Below are positions 26,937 to 36,401 of a stretch of DNA of 64,000 nucleotides, in pieces (position 1 is the first letter of the stretch; every line of letters begins with the position of its first letter). The DNA is from Lacrimispora xylanisolvens (GTDB lineage: Bacteria; Bacillota; Clostridia; Lachnospirales; Lachnospiraceae): assembly GCF_002934545.1 (NCBI RefSeq), contig NZ_PTJA01000007.1:124001-188000 (forward strand). Direction: 5' to 3'. Position numbers and translations under genes: made by a program. The notes below the pieces were generated by a model that ran no database searches, was not told the DNA's origin, and saw nothing but the letters and a program-made list of their open reading frames with translations.

Positions 26937-26967
26937 AAAGGAGTAGCCGTAAAAGAGCTACTCCTTT
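26937..26967 (-). terminator. Terminator after the MacAB-like efflux operon
   Basis: AAAGGAGTAGC / GCTACTCCTTT, 11-bp perfect stem, followed by TTC on the minus strand. Confidence 0.8.
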
Positions 26968-27024
26968 GGTACCTATGCAAATAGTATCACTCCTATGACA
27001 CATTTGCAAGAAATTATTCCTTTG

Positions 27025-28209
27025 TTATTCACTTCGAAGTGCATCAATAGGGCTTAAGTTGGCAGCACGGCTGGCCGGCATGTATCCAAACAAAAGTCCG
27101 ATTCCCACTGATACACTAAACGATACAATCACCGCGCCCGGCGTAGGTGTTGCATCAATTCCAATGGCAGCTCCCACCAGTGTGGTTGCTACGGAGCCCA
27201 CTACAATCCCAACCACTCCTCCAAGAGAACTGGTGACAGCCGCTTCAATTACAAACTGCTGCATAATGTGTTTCTTTTTTGCTCCCAGAGCCTTCCTGAT
27301 TCCGATTTCCCTGGTTCGTTCCGATACTGATACCAGCATAATATTCATAACTCCCACACCTGCCACCAGAAGTGAAATTCCGGCAATACCCCCAAGGACC
27401 ATGGACATCATGGCAATCATGGAATCTAACGATTCCAGCATCTCACTCATTGCAGTGACGCGGAACAGACTGTCATCTTTGTATATACCCATCAAAAATG
27501 TTTCCAGGGACTCTTTGGCTTTTGCCGTATAATCTGTATCTGATGTTGCAAACACATAATTGCTGATTTTTGCTGTATTGTTCATTTTTGCAGCGCTGCT
27601 GTATGGAAGATATAAAATATCATCCGTTCCTCCGGCTTCCAGTTCATCCTCATCCTGTCTGGATATGACCCCTACAATCCGGTAAGCGCTTCCATTTATT
27701 TTAATTGTTTTGTCTAAGGCATTCTCCACGCTTCCATATAATTTCCAGGCAATGTAATACCCTGCCACACACACCTTCTGTCTGGAAGCAATATCAGAAT
27801 AGGAAATAAAACGTCCTGCGTCAAGAGTCTGATCCTTCATGCCTAAATAATCCTCACTGACTCCTGTTACTGTGGTATCATCCAGAGATTCTGTTCCATA
27901 TTTCAACGTGGCACTCACCGATACACTTGGTGTCATATGGGAAAATAAATTCTTGTTATCGTTATAAAACTGGTACATTTCGTCTACATCTGCATATCTG
28001 GTTGTTAAGTTGGTTAAACGGACCGTCATCTGATTGGTACCCATACTGGTAAAGCTGTCCTTCATATAAGACATCTGACCATTTACAATACTGACCAGGA
28101 TAATTACCGATGCCACACCTATAATAATACCCAGCATGGTGAGAAAAGAACGCATCTTATTCCCCCAGATACTTTTCAGAGCCATTTTAAAGGATTGCAG
28201 AATATTCAT
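27025..28209 (-). CDS. MacB-like ABC permease (FtsX domain)
   Basis: 394 residues. N-terminal helix (MRSFLTMLGIIIGVASVIILVSI), a MacB_PCD extracellular domain of about 230 residues, then three helices with the FtsX signature (GVMNIMLVSVSERTREIGIRKALGAKKKHIMQQFVIEA). GGAG precedes the ATG. The start overlaps the ATPase stop by 23 nt. Fourth and last gene of an SLH-adaptor-ATPase-permease operon; such MacAB-type pumps export peptides or macrolide-like compounds. Confidence 0.92.
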   Translation of the reverse strand: MNILQSFKMALKSIWGNKMRSFLTMLGIIIGVASVIILVSIVNGQMSYMKDSFTSMGTNQMTVRLTNLTTRYADVDEMYQFYNDNKNLFSHMTPSVSVSATLKYGTESLDDTTVTGVSEDYLGMKDQTLDAGRFISYSDIASRQKVCVAGYYIAWKLYGSVENALDKTIKINGSAYRIVGVISRQDEDELEAGGTDDILYLPYSSAAKMNNTAKISNYVFATSDTDYTAKAKESLETFLMGIYKDDSLFRVTAMSEMLESLDSMIAMMSMVLGGIAGISLLVAGVGVMNIMLVSVSERTREIGIRKALGAKKKHIMQQFVIEAAVTSSLGGVVGIVVGSVATTLVGAAIGIDATPTPGAVIVSFSVSVGIGLLFGYMPASRAANLSPIDALRSE

Positions 28210-28894
28210 TTACGTCTCCATCGAAATTAATCTTACCATCGTGTACCCTTATTACCCGCCGTGCTTCTAAAGCAATGCTGCTGTCATGAGTAATCATTAC
28301 AATGGTGTTGCCCTCATTATTTAGTTCCTTTAAGAAATCCAGTACATCCCGGCTGGTTTTGGAGTCCAGTGCACCTGTGGGTTCATCTGCCAGAATCAGA
28401 GAAGGATTTCCAGCCAGAGCTCTGGCTATGGATACTCTTTGCTGCTGTCCGCCCGATAACTGGTTTGGGAGATTTCTCCACTTGTCTGCCAGTCCTACCC
28501 GCTCCAGAGACGCCATGGCCCGTTCTTTTCGCTCTTCAGTTCCGGCTCCGGCATAGAGTAAGGGCAGTTCCACATTTTCCAGAAGGTTTAATTTGGGGAG
28601 CAGATTGTACTGCTGAAAAATAAAGCCGATCATTTTGTTCCGGATCTGTGCCAGCTGATTGTCAGTCATACTTCCCACATCTTCTCCACCCAGGAGATAT
28701 GTACCATCACTTGGAACGTCAAGAGCGCCTATAATATTCATAAGAGTGGATTTCCCGCTGCCTGACTTGCCCACGATGGCAACAAATTCTCCCCGGAATA
28801 TGGTCATGGTCACTCCGTCATTTGCACGTACCTCTTCCTCTCCCATCTGATATACCTTGTAGATCTCCTTTAATTCAATTAAGGGCTCTGCCAC
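28187..28894 (-). CDS. MacB-like ABC ATP-binding protein
   Basis: 235 residues from a GTG at 28894 with AGGAGG 8 nt upstream. The longer ATG frame to 28978 would overlap the adaptor gene and adds unrelated residues. LolD/MacB family: Walker A GKSGSGKST, Q-loop FIFQQYNLLPKLN, signature LSGGQQQR, Walker B LILADEPTGALDSK. Lies between the adaptor and the permease it powers. Confidence 0.92.
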   Translation of the reverse strand: MAEPLIELKEIYKVYQMGEEEVRANDGVTMTIFRGEFVAIVGKSGSGKSTLMNIIGALDVPSDGTYLLGGEDVGSMTDNQLAQIRNKMIGFIFQQYNLLPKLNLLENVELPLLYAGAGTEERKERAMASLERVGLADKWRNLPNQLSGGQQQRVSIARALAGNPSLILADEPTGALDSKTSRDVLDFLKELNNEGNTIVMITHDSSIALEARRVIRVHDGKINFDGDVNEYSAIL

Positions 28895-28910
28895 ATTCCA
28901 TTCCTCCTCA

Positions 28911-30686
28911 TTATTTTGAACGGGACTGACCGCCGCCGCTGTTACCTCTGTTATTATTATTTCCACTTCCGCTTCCACTTCGTCCTGTCCGTTCCATGTT
29001 ACCGCCCATTCCCCCTGGAGGACCTCCCATTTCTCCTGGCATTCCGGCGTTTTTACTGGTATTGCTTACTGTAGTCTGAGCAACATAGACTTCCTGATTT
29101 TCTTCAAGGCCCGAAGTTATTTCCACATAATCATCATTAATTAATCCGGTTTTCACTTCAACTTCTTTAAATCCTGCCGGGACAGCTCCATTTGCTTCTT
29201 TTACAGTATCATCCTTTATATAAACATTATTACCCCGTATCAGTGCATCGGCCGGAATGGTAAGCACGTCAGAAGCCTCATTTAACACAATGACCCCATC
29301 CACATTCATGCCGGGAAGCAGGTCGTCCATGCCATCATCTAAGGTAATGGTAACCGGATAGTTTGTTACCCCATCGGTTGTGGTGCTTTTCAGACTTACA
29401 TTGGTAACTGTACCGGAAAATGTCTTTCCGCTTACAGCATCAGCAGTAATTTCCACCTTCTGCCCCACTGCCACTGATTTGACATCCAGCTCATCCACAC
29501 TCATTTCAAAGGTATAATTGGACATGTCATAGATCGTTGCAAGTGTAGTGCTGCCGCTGGTGCTCTTTGTAATCTTATCTCCCACCTTGATGCTTTTTGT
29601 AATTACTTTACCTGATATAGGTGCAGTAATCGTATAATTATCGTAGGTTTCCTGAGTGTTATCCAGAGAATTTTTCGCAGACTCCAGAGATGATTCTGCT
29701 TTATCCAGGGCATCCTTATAGGTACGAATAAGGGCTGCCGCACTTTTGCTTTCTATGGTAAAAACCGGAGTTCCTTTGGTCACGTAGTCACCCTCATGCA
29801 CAAGCAATGCACTTACCTCAACTCCTGACGGAAGATCCGCTTTCATTGTGGTCTCAAGTTTTGCTTCAAATGTCCCCTCCATCGTACATACAAAACCTCC
29901 CGCTGTTGCCGTTGCAGAAATATCCTTTGTCAGACCTCCGGGGTTTTGGACTTCCATGGTGACATAGCGGACAATTCTGCCTCCAGTCAGGGTTACATCC
30001 ATGTTTCCTACAGAAACGACCGTTCCATTTACCTGTTCGCCCGTATCCGAAAGAGTTAAAACTGCGGTGCTTCCAACCGGTATCTGGGCTGCCTCTCCAG
30101 AGAGAAACGGAAGCTTGATTTTCATAATGCTGTCATCTACAATAGAGGCTATTTCCGTTTTATCACTGATTTTATCCCCTTCTTTTATAGACAATGAACT
30201 GATATATCCAGTTTCCGTAGATTTATATGTATTTTGACTGTAATCCGTTAAAGCATCATTATAATTATCCAATGCTACCTGATAACTTTCCTGTGCCCGT
30301 TCAAGAGAATTGTTTGCAGAGGTCAGCTGGGTTTCCGCCGAAGAGCTGTCAATCCGGTATAAAACCTGACCCTTTTCCACTTCATCACCCTCTTCAAAAT
30401 TGGCTTCTATCACCTCTCCTTCCGCCAGCGAGGTGATATCATAAGTATTCTTTGGAGAAATGGTTCCGGAAGAAGATAATTTTGATGAGATGTCTCTTTT
30501 TGTTACAACTGCAGTTTTGATTTTTTTTGCCTGGGCATTTGCTTCCTTACTCTTTTTGTATGAGAAAGCAAAAAATATCCCTGCCAATGCAGCAATGATC
30601 AGAAGCAGAATAATAAAAATCTTTTTCCGCTTTCCATTTCTTTTTTTCTGATCACTTTTTAAAATTTTCTGGATGATTTTTTTCAT
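28911..30686 (-). CDS. MacA/HlyD-like efflux adaptor
   Basis: 591 residues, longer than most MacA proteins. Lys-rich N-terminus, one signal anchor (IFIILLLIIAALAGIFFAFSY), then membrane-fusion-protein architecture duplicated: biotinyl-lipoyl-like segment (GEVIEANFEEGDEVEKGQVLYRID), coiled coil, a second lipoyl-like segment (SGKVITKSIKVGDKITK), and beta-barrel part. The C-terminus is low-complexity Gly/Met/Asn/Arg (GEMGGPPGGMGGN, then GNNNNRGNSGGG). It links the permease to the cell envelope. It starts 14 nt after the SLH gene. Confidence 0.9.
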   Translation of the reverse strand: MKKIIQKILKSDQKKRNGKRKKIFIILLLIIAALAGIFFAFSYKKSKEANAQAKKIKTAVVTKRDISSKLSSSGTISPKNTYDITSLAEGEVIEANFEEGDEVEKGQVLYRIDSSSAETQLTSANNSLERAQESYQVALDNYNDALTDYSQNTYKSTETGYISSLSIKEGDKISDKTEIASIVDDSIMKIKLPFLSGEAAQIPVGSTAVLTLSDTGEQVNGTVVSVGNMDVTLTGGRIVRYVTMEVQNPGGLTKDISATATAGGFVCTMEGTFEAKLETTMKADLPSGVEVSALLVHEGDYVTKGTPVFTIESKSAAALIRTYKDALDKAESSLESAKNSLDNTQETYDNYTITAPISGKVITKSIKVGDKITKSTSGSTTLATIYDMSNYTFEMSVDELDVKSVAVGQKVEITADAVSGKTFSGTVTNVSLKSTTTDGVTNYPVTITLDDGMDDLLPGMNVDGVIVLNEASDVLTIPADALIRGNNVYIKDDTVKEANGAVPAGFKEVEVKTGLINDDYVEITSGLEENQEVYVAQTTVSNTSKNAGMPGEMGGPPGGMGGNMERTGRSGSGSGNNNNRGNSGGGQSRSK

Positions 30687-30700
30687 TCCGGCCTCTCCCG

Positions 30701-31792
30701 CTAATCTTCTATATAATCAATGACAGTCCTTGTTTCATCTCCGTTGCTATTGGTGGAAAGGGTATAAACAAGATTTACGGTATCTCCGACTCTCAAATCC
30801 CCATATGAAGAAAATGCGAACTGCATCTCGGTGCTGGTAAGAGTATAAGTGTTTCCATCATCCAGAATGATGGCACTTGGATTCATTAAATCTGTGGAAT
30901 TATAAACGATGTTTGTAATTTCACCAAATGCCGCGGACCGCCCGCTTTCATTTTCCGTCCCAACCGTATAAAGCCATACCGTTTTGGACAAGGAATGATA
31001 ATAAACCAGTACTCCATCGGAACTTTCCAGTGCCACAGTAATCGCATCACTGGAATTGGACACTGCCTCCCCATCCAGATACACATTGGCATCTTTGAGT
31101 TTAAAGGGCAGATAATTGTTCAGACTGCTCTTGCTTCGAACCACTTTGGGTCCCTTTAAGCTGTTATCCACCATGGTAAACGGATTGATTTCTCCATCTT
31201 CGGTCAATTCACAATCTAAAATCTTTCCATACATGGTCCCGGAGGTATTATTTGTCTTCAGCAGATTATAAAACAGGTTGATGCAGTCATCCTTTTTCAA
31301 TACTTCCTGGGCTTCCCTGTTAATATTTTCATCCAGTTCAAGAAAATGGTATTTGGAAAGTCTGGATCCTGTCTGGTCACCTGTAAAATCAGTGTTCTTA
31401 TATCCCAATAATGCCAGAACCCCTTTTACTGCATCCTGAAGGGTTATGTAATCATCCGGTTTAAATACACCTCCCAGATAACCATTCATCCACCCCTGTT
31501 CTGCCGCAATCCGGATCTGAGCCGAATATTCACCATCTCTTGGCACATCCGCAAATACAGAAGTATTGCTTAAACTGCTTACTGTGCTTCGGTAAGAAGA
31601 AGCATTTACCAGCATGGCGGCAAATTCTCCGCGTGTGACAGACATAGCGGTATTGGTTATATTCATAATACCCGATATACCGATGACTTTTTTTCTTAAA
31701 TCAAAATTGGCTGATGCCTCTGCTCTCATCGGTGTAACCGCCGTCGCAGCCAAAACAATTGCTAGTGAAGCCGCCGCTCTTCGTGCATTCAT
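30701..31792 (-). CDS. S-layer homology domain protein
   Basis: 363 residues. Signal peptide (AAASLAIVLAATAVTPMRAEA), then two SLH-type domains at about residues 40-150 (VTRGEFAAMLVNASSY; FADVPRDGEYSAQIRIAAEQGWMNGYLGGVFKPDDYITLQDAVKGVLALLGY). The C-terminal 200 residues are beta-rich and unassigned. SLH domains dock on secondary wall polymer. It is the first gene of the efflux operon, so it may be the wall-anchored partner of the pump. That coupling is an inference. Confidence 0.88.
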   Translation of the reverse strand: MNARRAAASLAIVLAATAVTPMRAEASANFDLRKKVIGISGIMNITNTAMSVTRGEFAAMLVNASSYRSTVSSLSNTSVFADVPRDGEYSAQIRIAAEQGWMNGYLGGVFKPDDYITLQDAVKGVLALLGYKNTDFTGDQTGSRLSKYHFLELDENINREAQEVLKKDDCINLFYNLLKTNNTSGTMYGKILDCELTEDGEINPFTMVDNSLKGPKVVRSKSSLNNYLPFKLKDANVYLDGEAVSNSSDAITVALESSDGVLVYYHSLSKTVWLYTVGTENESGRSAAFGEITNIVYNSTDLMNPSAIILDDGNTYTLTSTEMQFAFSSYGDLRVGDTVNLVYTLSTNSNGDETRTVIDYIED

Positions 31793-31866
31793 TTAAGTTT
31801 CTCCTCTCCTTTATAAGATTTCTTAATATCTTAACAAATCGTTGTGATGGCTTTGTGATGGGAAAC

Positions 31867-31886
31867 TGAAATTAACCTGAAATTAA
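31867..31886. promoter_or_regulatory. Direct repeat, likely response-regulator site
   Basis: TGAAATTAA at 31867-31875 and again at 31878-31886: 11-bp period, typical of OmpR-family binding, in the intergenic space between the efflux operon and the divergent two-component genes. Confidence 0.5.
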
Positions 31887-31957
31887 GAACTGTCTGGTTT
31901 TTAGTATTTCAGCTTATTTTAAGGCAGTACCCTTATAATGAAAAAACAGGCATTTGA

Positions 31958-31986
31958 TTGCTTAAATGAATTTTTAAGGCTATAAT
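31958..31986 (+). promoter_or_regulatory. Promoter of the two-component operon
   Basis: TTGCTT (31958-31963), 17-bp spacer, TATAAT (31981-31986). Confidence 0.65.
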
Positions 31987-32011
31987 AAATAAAGCAAAGG
32001 AGAGCTTAACC

Positions 32012-32686
32012 ATGAAACTGTTAATTGTGGAAGATGAAGTCAGACTGGCAGAAGCCATAGGACAGATTATGAAGGAACAGCATTATCAGACTGATCTGGT
32101 TTTTAACGGAAAAGATGGTTTATACTGCGGTCTGTCAGGAGAATATGATGTGATAATTCTGGACGTGATGCTCCCTGGTGAGAATGGTTTTCAGATTGTT
32201 GAGAAGCTTCGGGAAGCTAAAATACAGACTCCCATACTAATGCTTACAGCGCGTGACAACGTAAGTGATAAAGTAACCGGACTGGATAAAGGTGCCGATG
32301 ATTATATGACAAAACCATTTATACCGGAAGAACTACTGGCTCGTATCCGGGCGCTTTCCCGCAGACAGGGGGAAGTAATCGTAGAAGAAATGGTGTTTGG
32401 AGATTTAAAATTAAATCTGTCAACCAATGATTTGTGGTGTAAAACCAAATCCATTCATCTGGGCTATAAAGAATTCGAAGTGTTAAGAATCCTTATGAGC
32501 AATATCGGAAAAATTATATCAAAGGATACTTTAATCAACCGGGTATGGGGATCTGACTCGGATGCGGAGGATAATAACGTAGAAGCTTATATCTCATTTC
32601 TACGTAAAAAGTTTCATTTTCTTGGTTCAAAAGCAGAGATTACCACTGTACGAAAGGTAGGATACCGCCTGGAGGAATCCAAATGA
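32012..32686 (+). CDS. OmpR-family response regulator
   Basis: 224 residues. Receiver with Asp in VIILDVMLPGENG, LIVEDEVRLAEAI at the N-terminus and Lys in YMTKPFIPEELLARI; winged-helix effector with HLGYKEFEVLRILMSN, INRVWGSDSDAEDNNVEAYISFLRKK and TVRKVGYRL. AAAGGAGA before the ATG. The kinase start overlaps its stop by 4 nt. Divergent from the SLH-MacA-MacB operon, so that operon is its likely target. Confidence 0.92.
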   Translation: MKLLIVEDEVRLAEAIGQIMKEQHYQTDLVFNGKDGLYCGLSGEYDVIILDVMLPGENGFQIVEKLREAKIQTPILMLTARDNVSDKVTGLDKGADDYMTKPFIPEELLARIRALSRRQGEVIVEEMVFGDLKLNLSTNDLWCKTKSIHLGYKEFEVLRILMSNIGKIISKDTLINRVWGSDSDAEDNNVEAYISFLRKKFHFLGSKAEITTVRKVGYRLEESK

Positions 32687-33939
32687 TTAAGAAGTTAAGA
32701 ATCAAGTTTATACTCACTAATATGTGCTTTGTTATCAGTATACTTGCCGTAGTAATGGGTACATTTTACGTCTCAAACCGGAAACGGATCATGAGGGATA
32801 CCTCCATGGCTCTCATTCAGTCCCTGAGTCATGAACGTTTTAAAATGCCGCCAGACAAGGTGGAATTTGGCCGGCGGCCGAGAAAAAATCCGCTGCCTAT
32901 CATCCCTGTATTTATCATCACATTAAAATCCGATAATACCATTGAAAAAATTGAGGAAAATAATATTACAGTATCTGATGAATTAGCCTCATCCTTAATA
33001 AAGCTGGTCAATGGTACAGACAGTACAGAAGGGGTCTTAAAAGATTACTCTCTCCGTTATATGAAAATGCCCGGAAGGAACGGAATGGAAATTGGTTTTG
33101 CAGATCAAAGCTATGAACGGGATGCCTTAGAGGTTTTACTGGTTAACTGCATTCTGGTCTTCCTTACAGCTATCATATTATTTTTTATTTTAAGCCTGTT
33201 TCTTTCTCATCTGGCGTTAAAGCCTGTAAAAAAAGCCTGGGATCAGCAAAATCAGTTTATAGCCGATGCATCTCATGAATTAAAAACTCCTCTTACTGTG
33301 ATACTGGCGAATTTACAGATTCTCTCCACCCATAAAGAGCGCACCATCAAAGAGCAGGAAAAATGGCTGATGAATACGAAAGAGGAAGCGGATCGGATGA
33401 GACAGCTGGTGGAAGAACTTCTTTTCCTTGCCCGCTCGGATACGGAATCCGTAGAAGCAGTTCAGATCTCAAAGCTCCCTCTTGATTTCAGTGAACTGGT
33501 TTTAAATGGTGTGTTGCTCTTTGAATCGGTCGCTTTTGAAAGCAAGGTTACTCTGGATAATGACATTCAGACTGATGTTTTTATAGAAGGAATGGAAGCC
33601 CAGTTTAAACAGTTAATAACCATTCTTTTGGATAATGCCTGCAAGTATGCCGGTGCCAATGGCTCTGTATCCGTTTTTCTTAAAAAACAGGCTGGTCACG
33701 GAGTACTTACCATTATCAATACGGGAGAGCTCATATCACCCACCGAGCAAGAGCACATATTTGAACGGTTTTACAGAACTGATAAATCCAGAGTCCACAA
33801 AGAAGGCGGCTACGGTCTGGGACTTTCTATTGCAAAAACAATTGTGGACCGGCACAAAGGAAAAATAAGTGTTGCCAGCAGTGCGGAAACCGGAACCATA
33901 TTTACTGTTACATTACCAGTCATTTCCCATATTCAATGA
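32683..33939 (+). CDS. Sensor histidine kinase
   Basis: 418 residues. Two membrane helices (FILTNMCFVISILAVVMGTFYV and VLLVNCILVFLTAIILFFILSLFL) around a roughly 120-residue sensor; HisKA His in ADASHELKTPLTVILAN; HATPase_c with ILLDNACKYA and GGYGLGLSIAKTI. The usual DxGxGI motif reads INTGELI, a substitution found in this kinase subgroup. Partner of the regulator at 32012. The stimulus is unknown; an antimicrobial or envelope signal would fit the efflux neighbour. Confidence 0.9.
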   Translation: MIKKLRIKFILTNMCFVISILAVVMGTFYVSNRKRIMRDTSMALIQSLSHERFKMPPDKVEFGRRPRKNPLPIIPVFIITLKSDNTIEKIEENNITVSDELASSLIKLVNGTDSTEGVLKDYSLRYMKMPGRNGMEIGFADQSYERDALEVLLVNCILVFLTAIILFFILSLFLSHLALKPVKKAWDQQNQFIADASHELKTPLTVILANLQILSTHKERTIKEQEKWLMNTKEEADRMRQLVEELLFLARSDTESVEAVQISKLPLDFSELVLNGVLLFESVAFESKVTLDNDIQTDVFIEGMEAQFKQLITILLDNACKYAGANGSVSVFLKKQAGHGVLTIINTGELISPTEQEHIFERFYRTDKSRVHKEGGYGLGLSIAKTIVDRHKGKISVASSAETGTIFTVTLPVISHIQ

Positions 33940-33942
33940 ATT

Positions 33943-33990
33943 AAGGGTCAGGCTGTTACGGAGATGATAAACCGTAACAGCCTGACCCTT
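33943..33990. terminator. Bidirectional terminator-like hairpin
   Basis: Perfect 19-bp stem (AAGGGTCAGG.. / ..CCTGACCCTT) with a 10-nt loop between convergent genes. The U-tracts are poor on both strands. Confidence 0.75.
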
Positions 33991-34006
33991 ATTATGTTTA
34001 TTCCAT

Positions 34007-34717
34007 TTATTTCGTCACAGTAATCCCCTGTTCCTCAATCCGCTTTCTGATATTAAGCATCTTCTCATCGGTCTGGGCGATTACATCTGCACATTCCCGC
34101 AGTTCATCACTGATCTCCTGGGAATATTCCTGCATTTCTTTTTTATATTTCAGCTGATGATCCAGACTGGCCCAAAAGTCCATGGCCATGGTTCGAATCT
34201 GAACCTCTACCCGCATCCATTTTTTCTGATCTGAGAAAAAAACAGGAATTTCAATGATCATATGGTAACTGCGGTAACCATTGATTTTAGGCTGACTGAT
34301 ATAATCTTTTATAGCAATGATATGGACATCATCCTGTCTTGCAAGCATATCTGCCACTGCATAAATATCGTCTAAAAAGGAACAGATAACTCGAATACCA
34401 GCCACATCATCTAAGTTTTCCATCATGGACTCCAGAGAGACAGGAAGGTTTCTGCGCTTTAATTTTTCGACAATGCTAACCGGCTTCTTTACTCTGGATT
34501 TAACAAGTTCAATGGGATTTCTGGAGTTACGAACCGATAGTTCATCGTTTAATACTTCCAGCTTTGTCTTAACCTCACGAATGGCACAGGTATACATCAT
34601 CATAGCTTCCTGGAACTGATACGCCTGCTTAATCAGGGGGTCTGGAACTGAAACCAGATTGGGAACTTTTACAATCGACTGATTCAGTTCACTGTTAGGG
34701 TTCATATTAATATTCAT
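34007..34717 (-). CDS. GTP pyrophosphokinase, small alarmone synthetase
   Basis: 236 residues; makes (p)ppGpp from ATP and GTP/GDP. Single RelA/SpoT synthetase domain: KLRRNLPVSLESMMENLDDVAGIRVICSFLDDIY region around residues 85-125 and QPKINGYRSYHMIIEIPVF, VEVQIRTMAMDFWASLDHQLKYK near the end, all in family order. There is no hydrolase, TGS or ACT domain, so it is RelQ/RelP-type (RelQ by length and C-terminal helices). GAGG precedes the ATG. Same direction as and 26 nt after the Mrp gene. Confidence 0.93.
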   Translation of the reverse strand: MNINMNPNSELNQSIVKVPNLVSVPDPLIKQAYQFQEAMMMYTCAIREVKTKLEVLNDELSVRNSRNPIELVKSRVKKPVSIVEKLKRRNLPVSLESMMENLDDVAGIRVICSFLDDIYAVADMLARQDDVHIIAIKDYISQPKINGYRSYHMIIEIPVFFSDQKKWMRVEVQIRTMAMDFWASLDHQLKYKKEMQEYSQEISDELRECADVIAQTDEKMLNIRKRIEEQGITVTK

Positions 34718-34743
34718 TCTTATACCTCAAAAAGCAGTTCCGG

Positions 34744-35580
34744 TTAAACCGCCTCTGCTGCGTCAACTGCATCTTTCAGCCATGGCGCCTCTAAATACTC
34801 TACGGTTCCTGCATCCACTGAAGCAGCAATCTTAGGATCAATGGGGATTCTGGCAAGTACTTTTATACCGTAATTTTCAGCCACCTCATCGATATGGCTT
34901 TCACCAAATACAGCAATCTGCTTTCCGCAGTCAGGACAGCTTAAATAACTCATATTTTCCACAAGCCCAAGAATTGGGATATTCATCTTCTTCGCCATAT
35001 TCACTGCTTTTCCAACAATCATGGATACCAGTTCCTGGGGAGAGGTTACAATAATAATGCCATCGAGAGGCAGTGACTGGAATACGGTCAGTGGCACATC
35101 GCCGGTTCCGGGTGGCATATCAACAAACATATAATCCACATTTTCCCAAAGAGTTTCCTGCCAGAACTGTTTTACTGCACCAGCTATGACCGGTCCTCTC
35201 CAGATAACCGGATCTGTCTCCTGATCCAGAATTAAATTTGCTGACATGACTTCGATTCCTGTTGCGCTGACTGCAGGAATCATCAGTCCGTTTGGTGTCA
35301 TTCCTACACCGTTATCTGATAAACCGAATGCCTTCGGTATGGAAGGTCCTGTGATATCCGCATCCAGGATCGCCGTTTTATATCCCTTTCCACTCATGCT
35401 TACTGCCATCATGGAAGTTACCAGCGATTTACCAACGCCGCCTTTTCCGCTTACCACTCCAATTACCTTTTTTACTATGCTGGACGGATTAAGCGGTTCT
35501 AAGAAACTGGTCTGGGCCTCTTCCCTGCTTCCGCAGCTTTCTCCGCAAGTATTGCAATTATGAGTACAACTCTCACTCAT
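34744..35580 (-). CDS. Mrp/NBP35 family Fe-S carrier ATPase
   Basis: 278 residues. N-terminal Cys cluster CTHNCNTCGESC, deviant Walker A SGKGGVGKS, switch motifs DADITGPSIPKAFG and DMPPGTGD, and a C-terminal CPDCG that supplies the bridging cluster in the dimer. Builds or transfers [4Fe-4S] clusters to apoproteins. AGGAGG precedes the ATG. Several Fe-S client genes lie in this window (aconitase, hydrogenase small subunit, FliB). Confidence 0.93.
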   Translation of the reverse strand: MSESCTHNCNTCGESCGSREEAQTSFLEPLNPSSIVKKVIGVVSGKGGVGKSLVTSMMAVSMSGKGYKTAILDADITGPSIPKAFGLSDNGVGMTPNGLMIPAVSATGIEVMSANLILDQETDPVIWRGPVIAGAVKQFWQETLWENVDYMFVDMPPGTGDVPLTVFQSLPLDGIIIVTSPQELVSMIVGKAVNMAKKMNIPILGLVENMSYLSCPDCGKQIAVFGESHIDEVAENYGIKVLARIPIDPKIAASVDAGTVEYLEAPWLKDAVDAAEAV

Positions 35581-35724
35581 GATTCATTCCTCCTGTTAAA
35601 ACTGTTATTTACAGACATATACCTAAGATTATATTACGAAATTGATCTTATGTCTATGTATTTTACCAATGCCTGTGTCCTTTTAACTGATTCAGGTTAC
35701 AAAATACGACATTTTTTTATCCGT

Positions 35725-35764
35725 AAAAAACCCCGGAGCATCGCATTGACACTCCGGGGTTTTG
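35725..35764 (-). terminator. Terminator after folT
   Basis: AACCCCGGAGT / (G)CTCCGGGGTT with TTTTTTACGG after it on the minus strand. Confidence 0.9.
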
Positions 35765-35767
35765 TGG

Positions 35768-36340
35768 TTATTTTGTATGAAGCAGATGAACACTCCGAAT
35801 GGTTCGGAAAATACCGATGGAATCCATGGTTTTCAGTAAGGTATAAAAAATCATAGAATCGATGGGCCACATAACCAGATTCTTCAGCGCTCTTGCCGGC
35901 AGCAACACCATAAATCCTTTTCCATACAGTATGGAGAGGCAAAGGGTGTTTAATATCACGTTGCAGATCAGCATGACCACCAGTTTGGATATGAGAATTC
36001 TTCTTAAGGTAATCGGCTTCTTATAATACAGAATGCCGTACAGGACTCCTGCCAGGGCCGTAACCATGGTAAGTCCGGGAAAAAAGGCGCCGGTGGGCTT
36101 TAATAAATACTTCAGCACATCAAGGCTTCCGGAAAACAGTCCACCCACTACCGGACCGAATAAGTAGGAAATGATTCCATTGGGAATAGATGAAAACGTA
36201 ATCTTGATGTAGCTTCCCAGCTGAATGGAGAACATGTCCAAAATAATGGCAACTGCGGCAAACATGGCTGCGGCAGTGATTGTTCTTACAGATTTCAACT
36301 CTCTGTAAGAATCGGTGAACAAAGTGACGAATTTTTTCAT
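35768..36340 (-). CDS. folT: Folate ECF transporter S component
   Basis: 190 residues, six membrane helices, of the FolT family: TITAAAMFAAVAIILDMFSIQLG, then YIKITFSSIPNGIISYLFGPVVGGLFSG and LKPTGAFFPGLTMVTALAGVLYGI. The substrate-binding subunit that works with a shared EcfAA'T module encoded elsewhere. AAAGGAGG precedes the ATG. A THF riboswitch directly upstream (36402-36499) confirms folate as the regulated metabolite. Confidence 0.9.
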   Translation of the reverse strand: MKKFVTLFTDSYRELKSVRTITAAAMFAAVAIILDMFSIQLGSYIKITFSSIPNGIISYLFGPVVGGLFSGSLDVLKYLLKPTGAFFPGLTMVTALAGVLYGILYYKKPITLRRILISKLVVMLICNVILNTLCLSILYGKGFMVLLPARALKNLVMWPIDSMIFYTLLKTMDSIGIFRTIRSVHLLHTK

Positions 36341-36401
36341 AAAAAAATACCTCCTTTGCAGACCTCAGACTACGACCGGAGATAAGACACCTATCTTCTG
36401 G

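Noticed and set aside
32829-33011. Minus-strand frame inside the histidine kinase gene
   Set aside because: Antisense shadow with no ribosome site; the kinase frame is fully supported by motifs.
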